A DNA stretch of 64,000 bases from IMG/VR virus record IMGVR_UViG_3300042302_000177, positions 1 through 64,000 of that record, one strand, 5' to 3'. The position numbers were made by a program, and so were the translations under genes. Position 1 is the first letter of the stretch. Every line of letters starts with the position of its first letter. A model generated the notes under the pieces. The model was not told where the DNA came from. It did no database searches and worked only from the letters and a program-made list of their open reading frames with translations. Shown piece after piece: positions 47,601 through 53,936 of this stretch. Source of the stretch: a virus.

Positions 47601-49889
47601 TACTGTATATTCTTTTACAGTGTTATCAGCACCATAAGGAAGCATATCTGATCTATAGTATGCAGACTTATTGTCTTTATGGTTGTTGATAAGTTTTAAA
47701 ACATAGTCAAGCGCATCAGCAGGTGTTAGTTGACTGTCAACTGAAACTGACAATCTTAACAGATTCATCTTAAACTGATTATACTGTTCTGCACCAAATC
47801 GCAATGCATCTACGACATTGTGTTCTTTTTTACCCAAGAACATCATAGCAAATGCAATAGGATTAGAGTTAATAACTAATCTTGTTCCGTATTTTGTATA
47901 ATCTGAAACATCTCTTAAATTGCTAGTTCCAGGAAATTTTCCCGTGAACTCAGCTGCAGACGAAACCATAGTTGACAAGTGGTCTTCCAACTCACTCAAT
48001 GTCATGTCTGAAACATCGCTGTTTAGCGGATTGTTTGTTAAACTTAGAGGAGTTTCATAATAACCATTTTCGTTAGGTGTTTGTTCAGTAGTAATTTTTA
48101 ATTGAACAACATCGTTAACCGAAAGAGTTCTATTAAATGTAACAGAAATATCACTGCCTGTATTAACTGTGGATGTAGTTTGTACATTGTTGATATAGGA
48201 AACAATTGATGAAGGTGTGCTATATGGTCTATCTAAAGAAGTTATAAAAATTGTATTGGTGTTTTCTTCAACTACCTGTGTTTCAATAATAGGTATTTGA
48301 TATGACTCAGCATTTTTCCAAACATTAACCAATGATGTTGTTCCGTCTGCATTATTAGATTTAATATATCCAATACCAGTTTTAACAAAAGAACTTACAT
48401 TATCTACAGTTGAAGAAATTACATCTGTCATGAAATAGTTACTAAACAGATAACTACCTATTCCTACACTATTTTGATATCGAAGTGCAAATCCTAGAAC
48501 AGAATCAGGTGTACCTGTTCCTACAGCATAACCAAATAATTTACTTCCTGCAAAGTCATTTATATTTGCAGACTGTGTATAACTAACGCCGTCTGCGTCA
48601 AACAAGTCAAACAGGGGGGCTTGATTTAAAACTGTTCGTTGCTGAGATAATACCCACACTTGTTGGGATGTAGAATAGTAAAAACTCTTTCCTGAATTAA
48701 CTATTCCGTAATTAACTGAGATAGAATTTAAGTCTTCAGGGGTATCTACTAATGTTAGATGTAAAACAGGAGATTCACTATTTGTATAAGCTACCTGATA
48801 AATTTTTCCTCTAACATTTTCATTTAAGTCAGCATTAAAGATAATCCGTTGCCCGTGTTCAAGCAATACGCCATCAATGTAGTAACCAAAAGACCCGTCT
48901 ACTGTTTCAAATGCATTTTGTGTATCTGTATCAATTAAGTCAATATTTTGAATACCGGTTACACCAAATTTATAAAGTTGCAGGTTAGGCTTAAATTCTA
49001 CAATAGGTCTTTTTGCTTTAGCAGTTACTGGATATAATGCTGTTTGATTATTAATCTCAGCAGTAACTCTAATAACTTCTTTGTGCGTCCATCTATTGTA
49101 ACGAGACCAAGGATTTAAATCTTGACTAGATTTATTGATTGTGATATATTCAGGAGTTATAGGAAGTTTTTTATCTCCATCAAACGGAAAATCATCAAAC
49201 ACTGTACTGTCAAAAGTTTCGTTATATCCTTGTGCTAGGGATTCGTTAACTTCTAACTTGTCAAAATCAACCAACTTGATTGCTTCGCCGACGCCTTCAA
49301 CAATATATTCCTTACCTTGAATAATAGTTCCTGTTGTGCCAACTGTGGAAGTAGAGAATACCAACTTCATACCATTAGACACACTATAACCATTATCCAT
49401 TAGATAATTAGGTTGACCTAACATTGATACTACTAGATTAGTTCCAGTATTATCAATTAAAATAGGTTCTGGTCCTGTAGGTAACCAGTAATATTCACTG
49501 TAATTAACTAACTTGTCCCAATCTATTAACGGATCGTAAGAATAAAAATTAGATCTAAAAAGTCTGTCTAAGTCTTCAGTACGGCCACCCTGAATAGAAA
49601 GTTCGTTAATAATATCATCATACCCAATGACATCGGTAATATTAGAAATAGAATCTCTTAAAACTAATGCAGGTTCTAACTGATAATTTTTACGAAGAGG
49701 CAAATCTTCTTTTAGATAAACATCATTTGCCGGATCATAGTTAGGAGTAACTTTAGACCCTATAAATCCATCAATCCTCTCTAACTGTGGAGTTTGAATT
49801 AATTGATCAATAGTACTAGATAAAAATTTATCGTTCTTATTTGATCTTAAGTATTCCGGTAATAAATTTACTGATTTTTTATCCGCCAT
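35691..49889 (-). CDS. Giant virion structural protein (4732 residues), gp7-position baseplate/tail protein
   Basis: It directly follows gp6, where T4 has wedge gene 7, and opens MADKKSVNLLPEYLRSNKND. T4 gp7 has 1032 residues, so this is over four times longer. Readable modules: about residues 1980-2440 contain six or seven FG-GAP-like repeats (FGHSIYLN...LLVSAPG; WGHKI...AISAPG; YGTSVVAT...VYVGAPW), suggesting a beta-propeller. About 2830-2900 and 3190-3270 are G-x-G-Y-x-x-P-P-x-V repeats. About 3830-4040 is a nidogen-like beta domain (VYVGTNGYVTFGGG). There are no membrane segments. It probably combines a wedge part with adhesive arms; the modular reading is motif-based. Confidence 0.82.
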   Translation of the reverse strand: MADKKSVNLLPEYLRSNKNDKFLSSTIDQLIQTPQLERIDGFIGSKVTPNYDPANDVYLKEDLPLRKNYQLEPALVLRDSISNITDVIGYDDIINELSIQGGRTEDLDRLFRSNFYSYDPLIDWDKLVNYSEYYWLPTGPEPILIDNTGTNLVVSMLGQPNYLMDNGYSVSNGMKLVFSTSTVGTTGTIIQGKEYIVEGVGEAIKLVDFDKLEVNESLAQGYNETFDSTVFDDFPFDGDKKLPITPEYITINKSSQDLNPWSRYNRWTHKEVIRVTAEINNQTALYPVTAKAKRPIVEFKPNLQLYKFGVTGIQNIDLIDTDTQNAFETVDGSFGYYIDGVLLEHGQRIIFNADLNENVRGKIYQVAYTNSESPVLHLTLVDTPEDLNSISVNYGIVNSGKSFYYSTSQQVWVLSQQRTVLNQAPLFDLFDADGVSYTQSANINDFAGSKLFGYAVGTGTPDSVLGFALRYQNSVGIGSYLFSNYFMTDVISSTVDNVSSFVKTGIGYIKSNNADGTTSLVNVWKNAESYQIPIIETQVVEENTNTIFITSLDRPYSTPSSIVSYINNVQTTSTVNTGSDISVTFNRTLSVNDVVQLKITTEQTPNENGYYETPLSLTNNPLNSDVSDMTLSELEDHLSTMVSSAAEFTGKFPGTSNLRDVSDYTKYGTRLVINSNPIAFAMMFLGKKEHNVVDALRFGAEQYNQFKMNLLRLSVSVDSQLTPADALDYVLKLINNHKDNKSAYYRSDMLPYGADNTVKEYTVGIIPSYVYPLGIEFDPTILSFKSILIYLNDVQLIYGKDYEIDSIDGTVTVISSLVKDDVIKIVTYLDTLGCFVPPTPSKLGLYPKYEPELYIDTSYTSGNVSMIRGHDGSVMQAYGDYRDEIILEFEKRVYNNIKVIYNTEIFDVKSTIPGAFRNSKYTLDDANRILRKDYMRWAGMYNVDVSANSTFDENNSFTWNYKGSIDSVFFNTVPGYWRGIYQYFYDTDRPHSHPWEMLGFTTKPTWWAIEYGPAPYTSSNTLMWTDLKNGYVRGTGTYKTEYARSQLLTIIPVDTSGNLKAPDQFLVSENAYSDKKFTWAFGDRNPAETAWHRSSYWPFAVNAMAALLEPCNYTSSMYDVSRTTFNQSNQLVYAGDLYLNPKKLLVEGDYQISGVGSLIIEKGKQTDLGYVAKFQQDLSYLDFNLFHKLGGFASKEKLQIIIDSIDPVSTSQGAVLPPEDCAFILNISNPVKSANISGIIVQKSNGKFVVKGYDRSNPYFEILKPIKTATSGAVTVGGVSSPFTEWTSVTNNGTTGISETDLTSVETNTSRYYKQGQIVRYNSRFYRVKIGHVATSTFDETYFQQMSSLPMTGGATAQQATKFETAVTEVPYGTEYNTIQEVYDLIVGYGAYLEKQGFLFDQYSTDLKEILDWQFTGKEFLFWTTQNWADGNLITLSPFANTLRYKFVDSIVDNIASGNYEYSLLKADGKSFPISNFNLSRQDGVCTINTLNTEEGIFFATLNSVQKEHAIVFNNTTIFNDTIYDIESGYRQRRVKITGFRTANWNGDLFSPGFIYDSVEISDWKAYGIYLPGKVVRYNGVYYESSTRINGDETFDFNKWVKLSKKPAPDLLPNFDYKINQFEDFYSLDIDNFDYGQQQLAQHLIGYTPRTYLNNIFTNATAQYKFYQGFIREKGTRNAIDKIVKAGTFARKGDVSFNEDWAFRVGHFGGFETYKEIEFKLEEGTAIENPYVVKFISEMPSNASNLINYTSSTNLLISPSGYNPAQTFKVYNSTGYEDTNIDLTTVGYVRLDDVTSTAYNKNSLLDIANNSSIQEGDTIWMGFLENGDWDVYRYSRQTAKVSGVYVSAPATAITFTTDIHHSLAVGDIVSVVKFNDQVNGVYIVTEIPELNQFTVASGLTTIVNDDLLAFGALFKFDDVRYQNFEELKNVPDLRKLKTGEKIWIDNAPDKWAVYQKIKNYDTGIGINSSASPIAQQLGFSIYASDDIPLVIVSAPTWDFPSYDSTGRVSVLEKNRLTLDKQFEYIMNSNDKIYCDVSLSTGFGYSLNYDNSKELIFTGAPEATNVRSTGTSAILFSTGSGYAKSFVSEGLVKISSKRPLVNEEITQKVLVRPNYNDTVTYSTSSYARFGHSIYLNQVVSTSSSTLLVSAPGDGVNNTGTGHVYAYYLSTTTSATNLVSITQHLSSNLEDGISLRPEGITQNSQMQWGHKIAGDYAGKFIAISAPGYTTSSTSGIVQIFDNSLNWKQTIVSPFGTTDIFGDDVYVSASGKFMFISSVNTKLIGEGFGKVAVYTATNLTSTGTYILRQVIDNPVLTNDLKFGQAISLSKNETVLTVSSLGKNRSKIYGFDEGTRFGETTFDQGTTRFISPISDAGAVYVYNNLGDYFIQAEELNDADFIEGSRYGTSVVATNDAVYVGAPWYVSASEADGSTFFQFNKIDNTKNSWSLLREQPDLVEIDTVKRIVLIDSVNEEVIEYLDVIDPLKGKIAGIAEQELKYKSASDPATYSIGTIGTINDSETNWIDEHVGELWWDLSTAKYVWYEQGDDIFRKNNWGKLFPGATIDVYEWVKSNLLPTEWASQADTSEGLTNGISGQPKYPDNSIVSVKQVWNTVTNSFENVFFFWVKNKVLIPDAKNRRISAYQVSSLIADPVSNGLKFAEILSSDSVAFANIQPMLIGNYINANISTDEIKNSIPRHTEWLLLEEGSASSMPNTMLNKKLFDSLLGRDALGNLVPDINLSYRNKYGIGIRPQQTLFKDRLQALRNIVEFANSVLIDSRITGNYSFSNLERKEEIPDALDREYDLIVEDLEELTEVDTSTFKQAYIECFTLNGKVISAVVTDPGFGYALPPKVNVNATTGIGAVIETEIDVNGRVINAVVTAPGSNYVEESPVVVVRPHTVIVQVNTEYGNRWTKHIYDYLYKTWLRIKTQTYNTPLYWKYADWVKSTYDGFKDYKYVVNDTYEVATLNDTVPGDYVKIKNAGDGNYIILEKLTDTEIGDFSTSYDIIYRQNGTVQILDTIWNYSDSNYAYDVATLEETLYDQIPDLELFYILTALKDDIFVRDLKINWNLLFFKAVKYALTEQKLLDWAFKTSFINVKNNIGSLDQRSVYQLENEQYFEDYIKEVKPYRTKIRSYTSIYNNNVDQGSVYLTDFDLPSYYNSSTGKFEVVQLGNTLLDEYPRKSWNDNYKYYVKSIEVGNKGAGYTQRPNVQITTALGDSGVGAKAEAYIRNGELYKVLVTHPGSGYVTPPLVTITGGGQYVTSTATVSVVMGNDTIRKNTVGIKFDRVGTGYELGDTTVTETFVCSGDANKFVLSWLAEPNKSNITPLVDGKLVLATDYTIEYYTETYNNYTKKYSRFVFLNYVPGEGQIFKITYNKNINLYTAVDRIHNYYEPTDSMPGLELPLLMSGAEFGETQLQGLRFDYSPPWGHGAYDNNSAWSDLTDYYASAKLVADALYNTGTLVLSTTEGISPGQKIILTNTALNYLRTDTVVVSVNTGANSIEVSNYEFQIKRVWSDSLTTRGTLVFYTVEDFGGDIRVGDYAEIWGINGGEGGTLTGFDGRYQVTGVGTDRFTAIGTGTHWSSVLSTSTVRSAPAGTTVRIPSMLRDYEVTSTYKIYSFADDIINTTTVYYDTLISIQDVSTSSVYLDYSTLPLQTSSLAEYVETTATSSGTLALTIRGLGLSGHHIDVDIYGYPKLEFWKDNFNVNGVDTELTAGSWDSAGNFVGALGVNPTDLTVNGSGFLNAQLGYAPEEHVKGQTFDSVSINVYTQENNSSPLVISGAVPVVSGRVSVTTLPHPVTESVGVQVEYKGLIFDRLDTPPNPGTIGPYFSSSLATPIGVSGAPIGASAGDDTFTGPYSLGFNWNMFGTVYTEVYVGTNGYVTFGGGDTEYTPLNIDALENPSIMVMFCDLWQAIGIFGQPLENGQLPGLWFDTGTISGTTTQFNYWRLRFQGSHYQKRDEPGVLPAYQYELGLYSDGVNQYVEMIYENTWREYDPLNASSSVPNGGFITGISNQNGANAVQVPYTSIQNNTSHVFYSTSEGGNWQYAGQGSFDPNKEPYNFTARNQFFIYDRTLYIAPQTTTGRAGYTLMTMGGDYLLDSNLVSVSDQSSVLIPSLASIDDVRSVYVTVNGTQIFETLSTSSYGYMVSPTGIENNRAAVTVYNIPAGTNVIQAWFFETNYPEFNGVWTEYFNITTTTTVLNLTKPIANIEPISAQVLVEYEALAGAGRRRLSPPDVTYYKFDGTQLTFNIDNKPRPSGTYSIETVHVYLNGFLLRSGFDYTLSVSNSTITFPTGLLVNGDAIAIESLIDYDYIVSGNTVILSTPLTSGSVKVTTFTDHDGMLIRTERFSGNSMRRFTLSLPVISAEYVWVYVDGAPLIPGYDFGLLPDQRTIQLSEWIFVNTSNDIMITSINSPLRNNVTLGYRIFKDIFDRTSYTRLSDFYSTRLTKELTLTDTEIHVEDSSRLIPPNPIRNIPGVVFVDSERIEFFEKASNTLSNLRRSTHGTAPALFSEVGTKLMDQSTQQQVPYSDVIKKQYHITTSTTNARVLSTVTNSFNTYTFVISTSSYSTDVGPYQFVCDGITLSTSTDATNQVTIKYGGRTLRKTSTLVHDSRRAYDTTSTSLVTLDSEFTVVYNSLTNNHELKLNIEGFVSGVRLEIEQRTGQFWQPIEEVSANEWVIKSSLLTAVTPQAMFIQQKTTELPDYYYYGGDPTLTDNNNFELTDDNNNPIEGY

Positions 49890-49890
49890 T

Positions 49891-52800
49891 TCATGTTCCG
49901 CTAGTTGTTACGATTGAAGATGATGCTTTCAATTGTGATGCTGTGATGCCGTCGATAATTTCAATGTCATTAATAGTTACGCCGCTGATAAAAATTTCAT
50001 CAGACTGACATGCAACTTCGTATAGACTTCCAAAACTAGTATCATTTTTTGGTACAATTACAAAGTTACTAATATCAGGTGTCAAGCTGTTCATGACATA
50101 CGCAGACAATTCACTAAAATAAAACGTTTGACCAAATTCCCAGTTTTCTAAAGCAAAAAATTCATTGATTGCTGTTAATATTCTTGTTTTAATATCATTG
50201 TCTGTAGTTGCTTTATTAGAATTCTTAACAGCTTTAAAAACTGCCCGTAAATTAGAATCTGCTTTACTACCAAACAATACTTTATATTTTACAGGGTGAA
50301 AAATAATTTCATCGCTGATTGCCTTAATAGGTTCTAATTTTTCTCTATAATTTTGTTCTAGACTTTGACTTGTAGGAGCAAACGGTTCTCTAGTTGTGTT
50401 TCCTGCAATCCAACTTCTAAACTCATTATCATATGACAATGTTAAAACATACACGTCAATTAAATTTGTCTTGCTAGGATCAATTCTTTTTTCATCACCG
50501 CTATTATGTACATACTGGAATTTTAAATCAGAGCGGCCAACTCTTCCATAGTATTCGTCTGTGAATAAAAGAGAGTTAGTCCCCGAAGACCAGTACTTAA
50601 CTACATCTTCGTCTGGTGAATAGAAATAAAACAAATCGCCGTTTTCAATAGGTTGGTTTAATTGTAACTGATTATATTTGTAAGTATTCCAACTTGTTTC
50701 AGATTCGATTGAATCTCTAATATCAGTTGACAGATTGTATCTTAGCCCGTCTGCTTGTTTTTTAAAATAGATATAATTATCGCCAACAAGTTTTGTAAAT
50801 GCTTCCGGATCTGCTATATAACCAGTATTATTATAATCATAAAAACTAACACGAACTTTTTTAGGATCGACATAACCGTCTGACTCTATAACAGCTCCGT
50901 CAATTTGCCATGAGTAATCTAAACCTAACTGTCCCGAAATGTTAGAACTTTGACTCCAAATTCCAGATTCATTTTTAAAGATTTTATTAGTTGCAGTGTT
51001 TAGATAAAAGTCGCCCGAACTACCTATTGATGATGTAGGATTGGATCCGCCGCCGTACCACGTAACTGATTCAACGGGTTGAGTATTAACTGACAACACA
51101 TCAATTTTATCTTTAATAACAGTATTAGATACAAAATCGTAGTTAACTGACGTATCGTCTATGAAAAACCCTGTTTCATTTTCACTTTCAAAAATGTGAT
51201 TTAATGTTCTAAACTTAACTCTATATTTCTTTCCTGTCCAAATAAATGCAATAATCCAGCTAGAGTCTAATCCTAGATCTTCGACATTATTTTGTGTTGC
51301 AAGATTAAATGCATTCGTTGTATTCAAATTTGAATTTAAGATGATGCTCCAGGTTCTTGAACCTGCATCAATAGTTAGACCAAAATTTCTCTGCGTCATG
51401 CAAATGTTTGCAATTTCATTTTCGATAGAAAAACTTAAAATACTACTGTATTTCGGAAGAACTTCAACAGGTATAGCACTCAAGGCCACTGTTCCGTTTC
51501 CAGGAACCCGTGTTGAGAAAATAACAGGACCTGTTCCGTCATCCAGTGTGCCCGATCCTGAATTAGCACCATCACCTATAACTTGACTAACTCCTGCCCA
51601 GAAATAAGTTTTTCCATTTGTAGGAATTACATTGTTAGCAGGAATAGATTTTAAATTATTGTTTTCGTCAAAGTATTTTCCAGATGGTGCAACAAATTTT
51701 ACAGATGCTCCTGCTTCAACATATTTTAAATTGCTGTCTGAATACAAACCAACAGACTGAGGGCCAGATGAATTTTTAAAATAACCTCTGCTTTGTCCAG
51801 GTGTTTTATTAACTTCAACCCATGTCAAACTTAGAGAAGTTATACTTGCTCTTTCATAGTTGTCAAAGTAAAAAGATCTTAAATTAGGTTGTGCAACAAT
51901 AGGTGCTAACTGATTTTTAATAACCGATAGCACTTGATTTCTACTAGAAAACTCAAATTCAAAAAATTCTTCTTTTAGTTCTTTATATAATAAACCGTCA
52001 GTGGCAAAAATATTTGTATTACTATAACGTCCGCTAACATCTGCAATATCAAAATATTTGCTTAGTCCACTTGAAATTCTATTGATACTCTTAACTTTAA
52101 GAATATCAGATCCTGCGGTTAAAGGCCCGATGTTATAATCTTCGCCTGTGATCATTCTATTTTGAAGATAGTATGCTTGAGGCGCCTTTGTTTGTATGCT
52201 AGAATTTGACTCTGGTCCGGCACTATTTGTAACAGTGTACTGCAAACTCATAGTAACTTGCAGAGTATGGCTTTGACCCGAAGCACTAACATAAGGAATT
52301 GAAATAACAACTCCGCTCATTTGCTCAGGTTTAACAACATAATTAAGACCGTTACTCTGTCTATAAAATAGTCTAAAGTCACCCTTGGGTAAGTCTCCGA
52401 ATACTCCGTCGGCAAAGTTTAAATCAATCTGATCTTCATCTCTTGTAGATATAGCGTATATAGTTCTTAGATCTTGATTCAAACTGTTATAAACAACATT
52501 GTTGCCTATTAAGCTAGGAACACCAGTCCATAATGTATCAAATCCACCATTCTTATCTAATTGCCATAACCAAACATCAGTGTTGTTAATGTCGGGTGTA
52601 TTGACTCCTACAATTTCGTTAGGAACAGGATTATCAAGGCCGAATTTAGCCATGCTTAGTGTACCTTGACGGAAGTGAGCAAAGAATCCTGTGTTTACAC
52701 TGGATGATCCTTGATTATCATTTTTATAAATGATGCTAAAGGCACCTGCTGGTTCCGGAGCTTCTTCATAGATGTATGTTTTTCGCGAGAATGTACAGGG

Positions 52801-53436
52801 TACAATCTCGAAACTCATAGGCGTGCCGTTGATGTTTTTGCTAAAATTATAGATAGGAACATCTGTGTTTGCACTATTGATACGATACTGTTCTGTGCTA
52901 ATACCGCTGATTGTATCTCTATCTGCTGGATTTCCAAAATTAGAAGTCATAGCAGAGTTCATAATATTAATGAACTGCTGGTACCAGTCTGGGTTAGTAG
53001 GATCGTTCCAACCTATTGTAGTGTTTGCTAAATTTGTACCGTTAGAATCATAAACATTGTCGGATGTTTGTACCGCAGTTACTTTTAAGAAGCCGTTAGC
53101 AGGCATATTTCTTGCAGGATTATAACTAACCAATTGAGCTAAACGTAGAATACTATCTCGGCGCTGTGCAGTTTCTAAGAAGTTTTCACGAGCATTTAAA
53201 TCAATGCGGAAACTTAGATTCTGACCTAGATAAGCAATGAGATCGATAAGAGCAACGTACTCACTGCTGTCAATAAAATCGTTAAATTCTTCAGGATAAT
53301 TTTCCTGAAGATAAGAAATCATAGTGCGGCGGAGTGTTTCAAAATCGTAACTTTTGAAGTCAGCGTTTCTGAAAGACTGGTAGATTTTTTTCCAATCTTC
53401 ACTTACTAATATTTTTGAATTTGTTGCTGGAATCAT
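49891..53436 (-). CDS. 6: Baseplate wedge protein gp6
   Basis: A 1181-residue homologue of T4 gp6 (660 residues), the clamp that joins wedges around the hub. The N-terminus is characteristic (SEDWKKIYQSFRNADFKSYD, RRTMISYLQENYPEEFNDFI, LGQNLSFRIDLNARENFLE). The C-terminal part holds the Gp6-like domain pattern (KYKVLFGSKADSNLRAVFKA). The middle is enlarged relative to T4. It starts 49 bases after gp25, with an AATAAATAC late-promoter-like element in between, and is followed by the giant gene after 1 base. Confidence 0.9.
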   Translation of the reverse strand: MIPATNSKILVSEDWKKIYQSFRNADFKSYDFETLRRTMISYLQENYPEEFNDFIDSSEYVALIDLIAYLGQNLSFRIDLNARENFLETAQRRDSILRLAQLVSYNPARNMPANGFLKVTAVQTSDNVYDSNGTNLANTTIGWNDPTNPDWYQQFINIMNSAMTSNFGNPADRDTISGISTEQYRINSANTDVPIYNFSKNINGTPMSFEIVPCTFSRKTYIYEEAPEPAGAFSIIYKNDNQGSSSVNTGFFAHFRQGTLSMAKFGLDNPVPNEIVGVNTPDINNTDVWLWQLDKNGGFDTLWTGVPSLIGNNVVYNSLNQDLRTIYAISTRDEDQIDLNFADGVFGDLPKGDFRLFYRQSNGLNYVVKPEQMSGVVISIPYVSASGQSHTLQVTMSLQYTVTNSAGPESNSSIQTKAPQAYYLQNRMITGEDYNIGPLTAGSDILKVKSINRISSGLSKYFDIADVSGRYSNTNIFATDGLLYKELKEEFFEFEFSSRNQVLSVIKNQLAPIVAQPNLRSFYFDNYERASITSLSLTWVEVNKTPGQSRGYFKNSSGPQSVGLYSDSNLKYVEAGASVKFVAPSGKYFDENNNLKSIPANNVIPTNGKTYFWAGVSQVIGDGANSGSGTLDDGTGPVIFSTRVPGNGTVALSAIPVEVLPKYSSILSFSIENEIANICMTQRNFGLTIDAGSRTWSIILNSNLNTTNAFNLATQNNVEDLGLDSSWIIAFIWTGKKYRVKFRTLNHIFESENETGFFIDDTSVNYDFVSNTVIKDKIDVLSVNTQPVESVTWYGGGSNPTSSIGSSGDFYLNTATNKIFKNESGIWSQSSNISGQLGLDYSWQIDGAVIESDGYVDPKKVRVSFYDYNNTGYIADPEAFTKLVGDNYIYFKKQADGLRYNLSTDIRDSIESETSWNTYKYNQLQLNQPIENGDLFYFYSPDEDVVKYWSSGTNSLLFTDEYYGRVGRSDLKFQYVHNSGDEKRIDPSKTNLIDVYVLTLSYDNEFRSWIAGNTTREPFAPTSQSLEQNYREKLEPIKAISDEIIFHPVKYKVLFGSKADSNLRAVFKAVKNSNKATTDNDIKTRILTAINEFFALENWEFGQTFYFSELSAYVMNSLTPDISNFVIVPKNDTSFGSLYEVACQSDEIFISGVTINDIEIIDGITASQLKASSSIVTTSGT

Positions 53437-53456
53437 GATTTTTACTATTCGATACC

Positions 53457-53465
53457 GTATTTATT
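53457..53465 (-). promoter_or_regulatory. Putative late promoter element before gp6
   Basis: AATAAATAC on the minus strand (core of AAATAAATACGG), 20 bases before the gp6 start, in one of the few gaps of the late operon. It resembles the T4 late promoter TATAAATA recognised by gp55. Confidence 0.5.
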
Positions 53466-53485
53466 TGAAAAATTATCAGGGTATA

Positions 53486-53923
53486 TTATTGTGCTGTTAG
53501 CCCTAGCTTCTGATCAAACACTAACTTCATCGTAGTTGATTCGTCTGTGTTCCTCATGGCTAAAGTAATTTCAACAAGATACCCCTGCTCATATTCACTG
53601 ATATCTATCTGAATTGGATAAGCTCTAGGATCAAAGCTACAGATAGCCTCTATGTCTTGTTGTAATAGTTCTCTGACGTGTTCGGTTAACGGTTCCATTA
53701 TTAAGTCCCAGACAATGGTTCCGAACGTAGGATTCATAACCCTACTTCCTTTACGTGTGTTAAAATGATTTAAGATGTCTTGTTTGATTAAATCAAAGTC
53801 GTACAACTTAGATCCGTAGTTTGTAGAATCTACCGTACTGAAGCCGCGATAAAACTGACTTAGTCGGTTAGTATGCTGACTATTGTAATTAGAAACGTTA
53901 ATTTCAAGGTTCTTGTAAGGCAT
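53486..53923 (-). CDS. 25: Baseplate wedge protein gp25 (GPW/gp25 family)
   Basis: A 145-residue protein with the lysozyme-like gp25 fold pattern: DFDLIKQDILNHFNTRKGSR, VMNPTFGTIVWDLIMEPLTE and the IEAICSFDPRA helix-strand. T4 gp25 has 132 residues. It is the conserved inner-wedge component that triggers sheath contraction together with gp6 and gp53. Its gene lies directly before gp6, as in most contractile systems. Confidence 0.94.
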   Translation of the reverse strand: MPYKNLEINVSNYNSQHTNRLSQFYRGFSTVDSTNYGSKLYDFDLIKQDILNHFNTRKGSRVMNPTFGTIVWDLIMEPLTEHVRELLQQDIEAICSFDPRAYPIQIDISEYEQGYLVEITLAMRNTDESTTMKLVFDQKLGLTAQ

Positions 53924-53925
53924 AC

Positions 53926-53936
53926 TATATTTATTA
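53926..53936 (-). promoter_or_regulatory. Putative late promoter element before gp25
   Basis: TAATAAATATA on the minus strand, overlapping the stop codon of gp5 and ending 2 bases before the gp25 ATG. Similar to TATAAATA-type late elements; the closeness to the start codon makes it less certain than the one before gp6. Confidence 0.38.
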
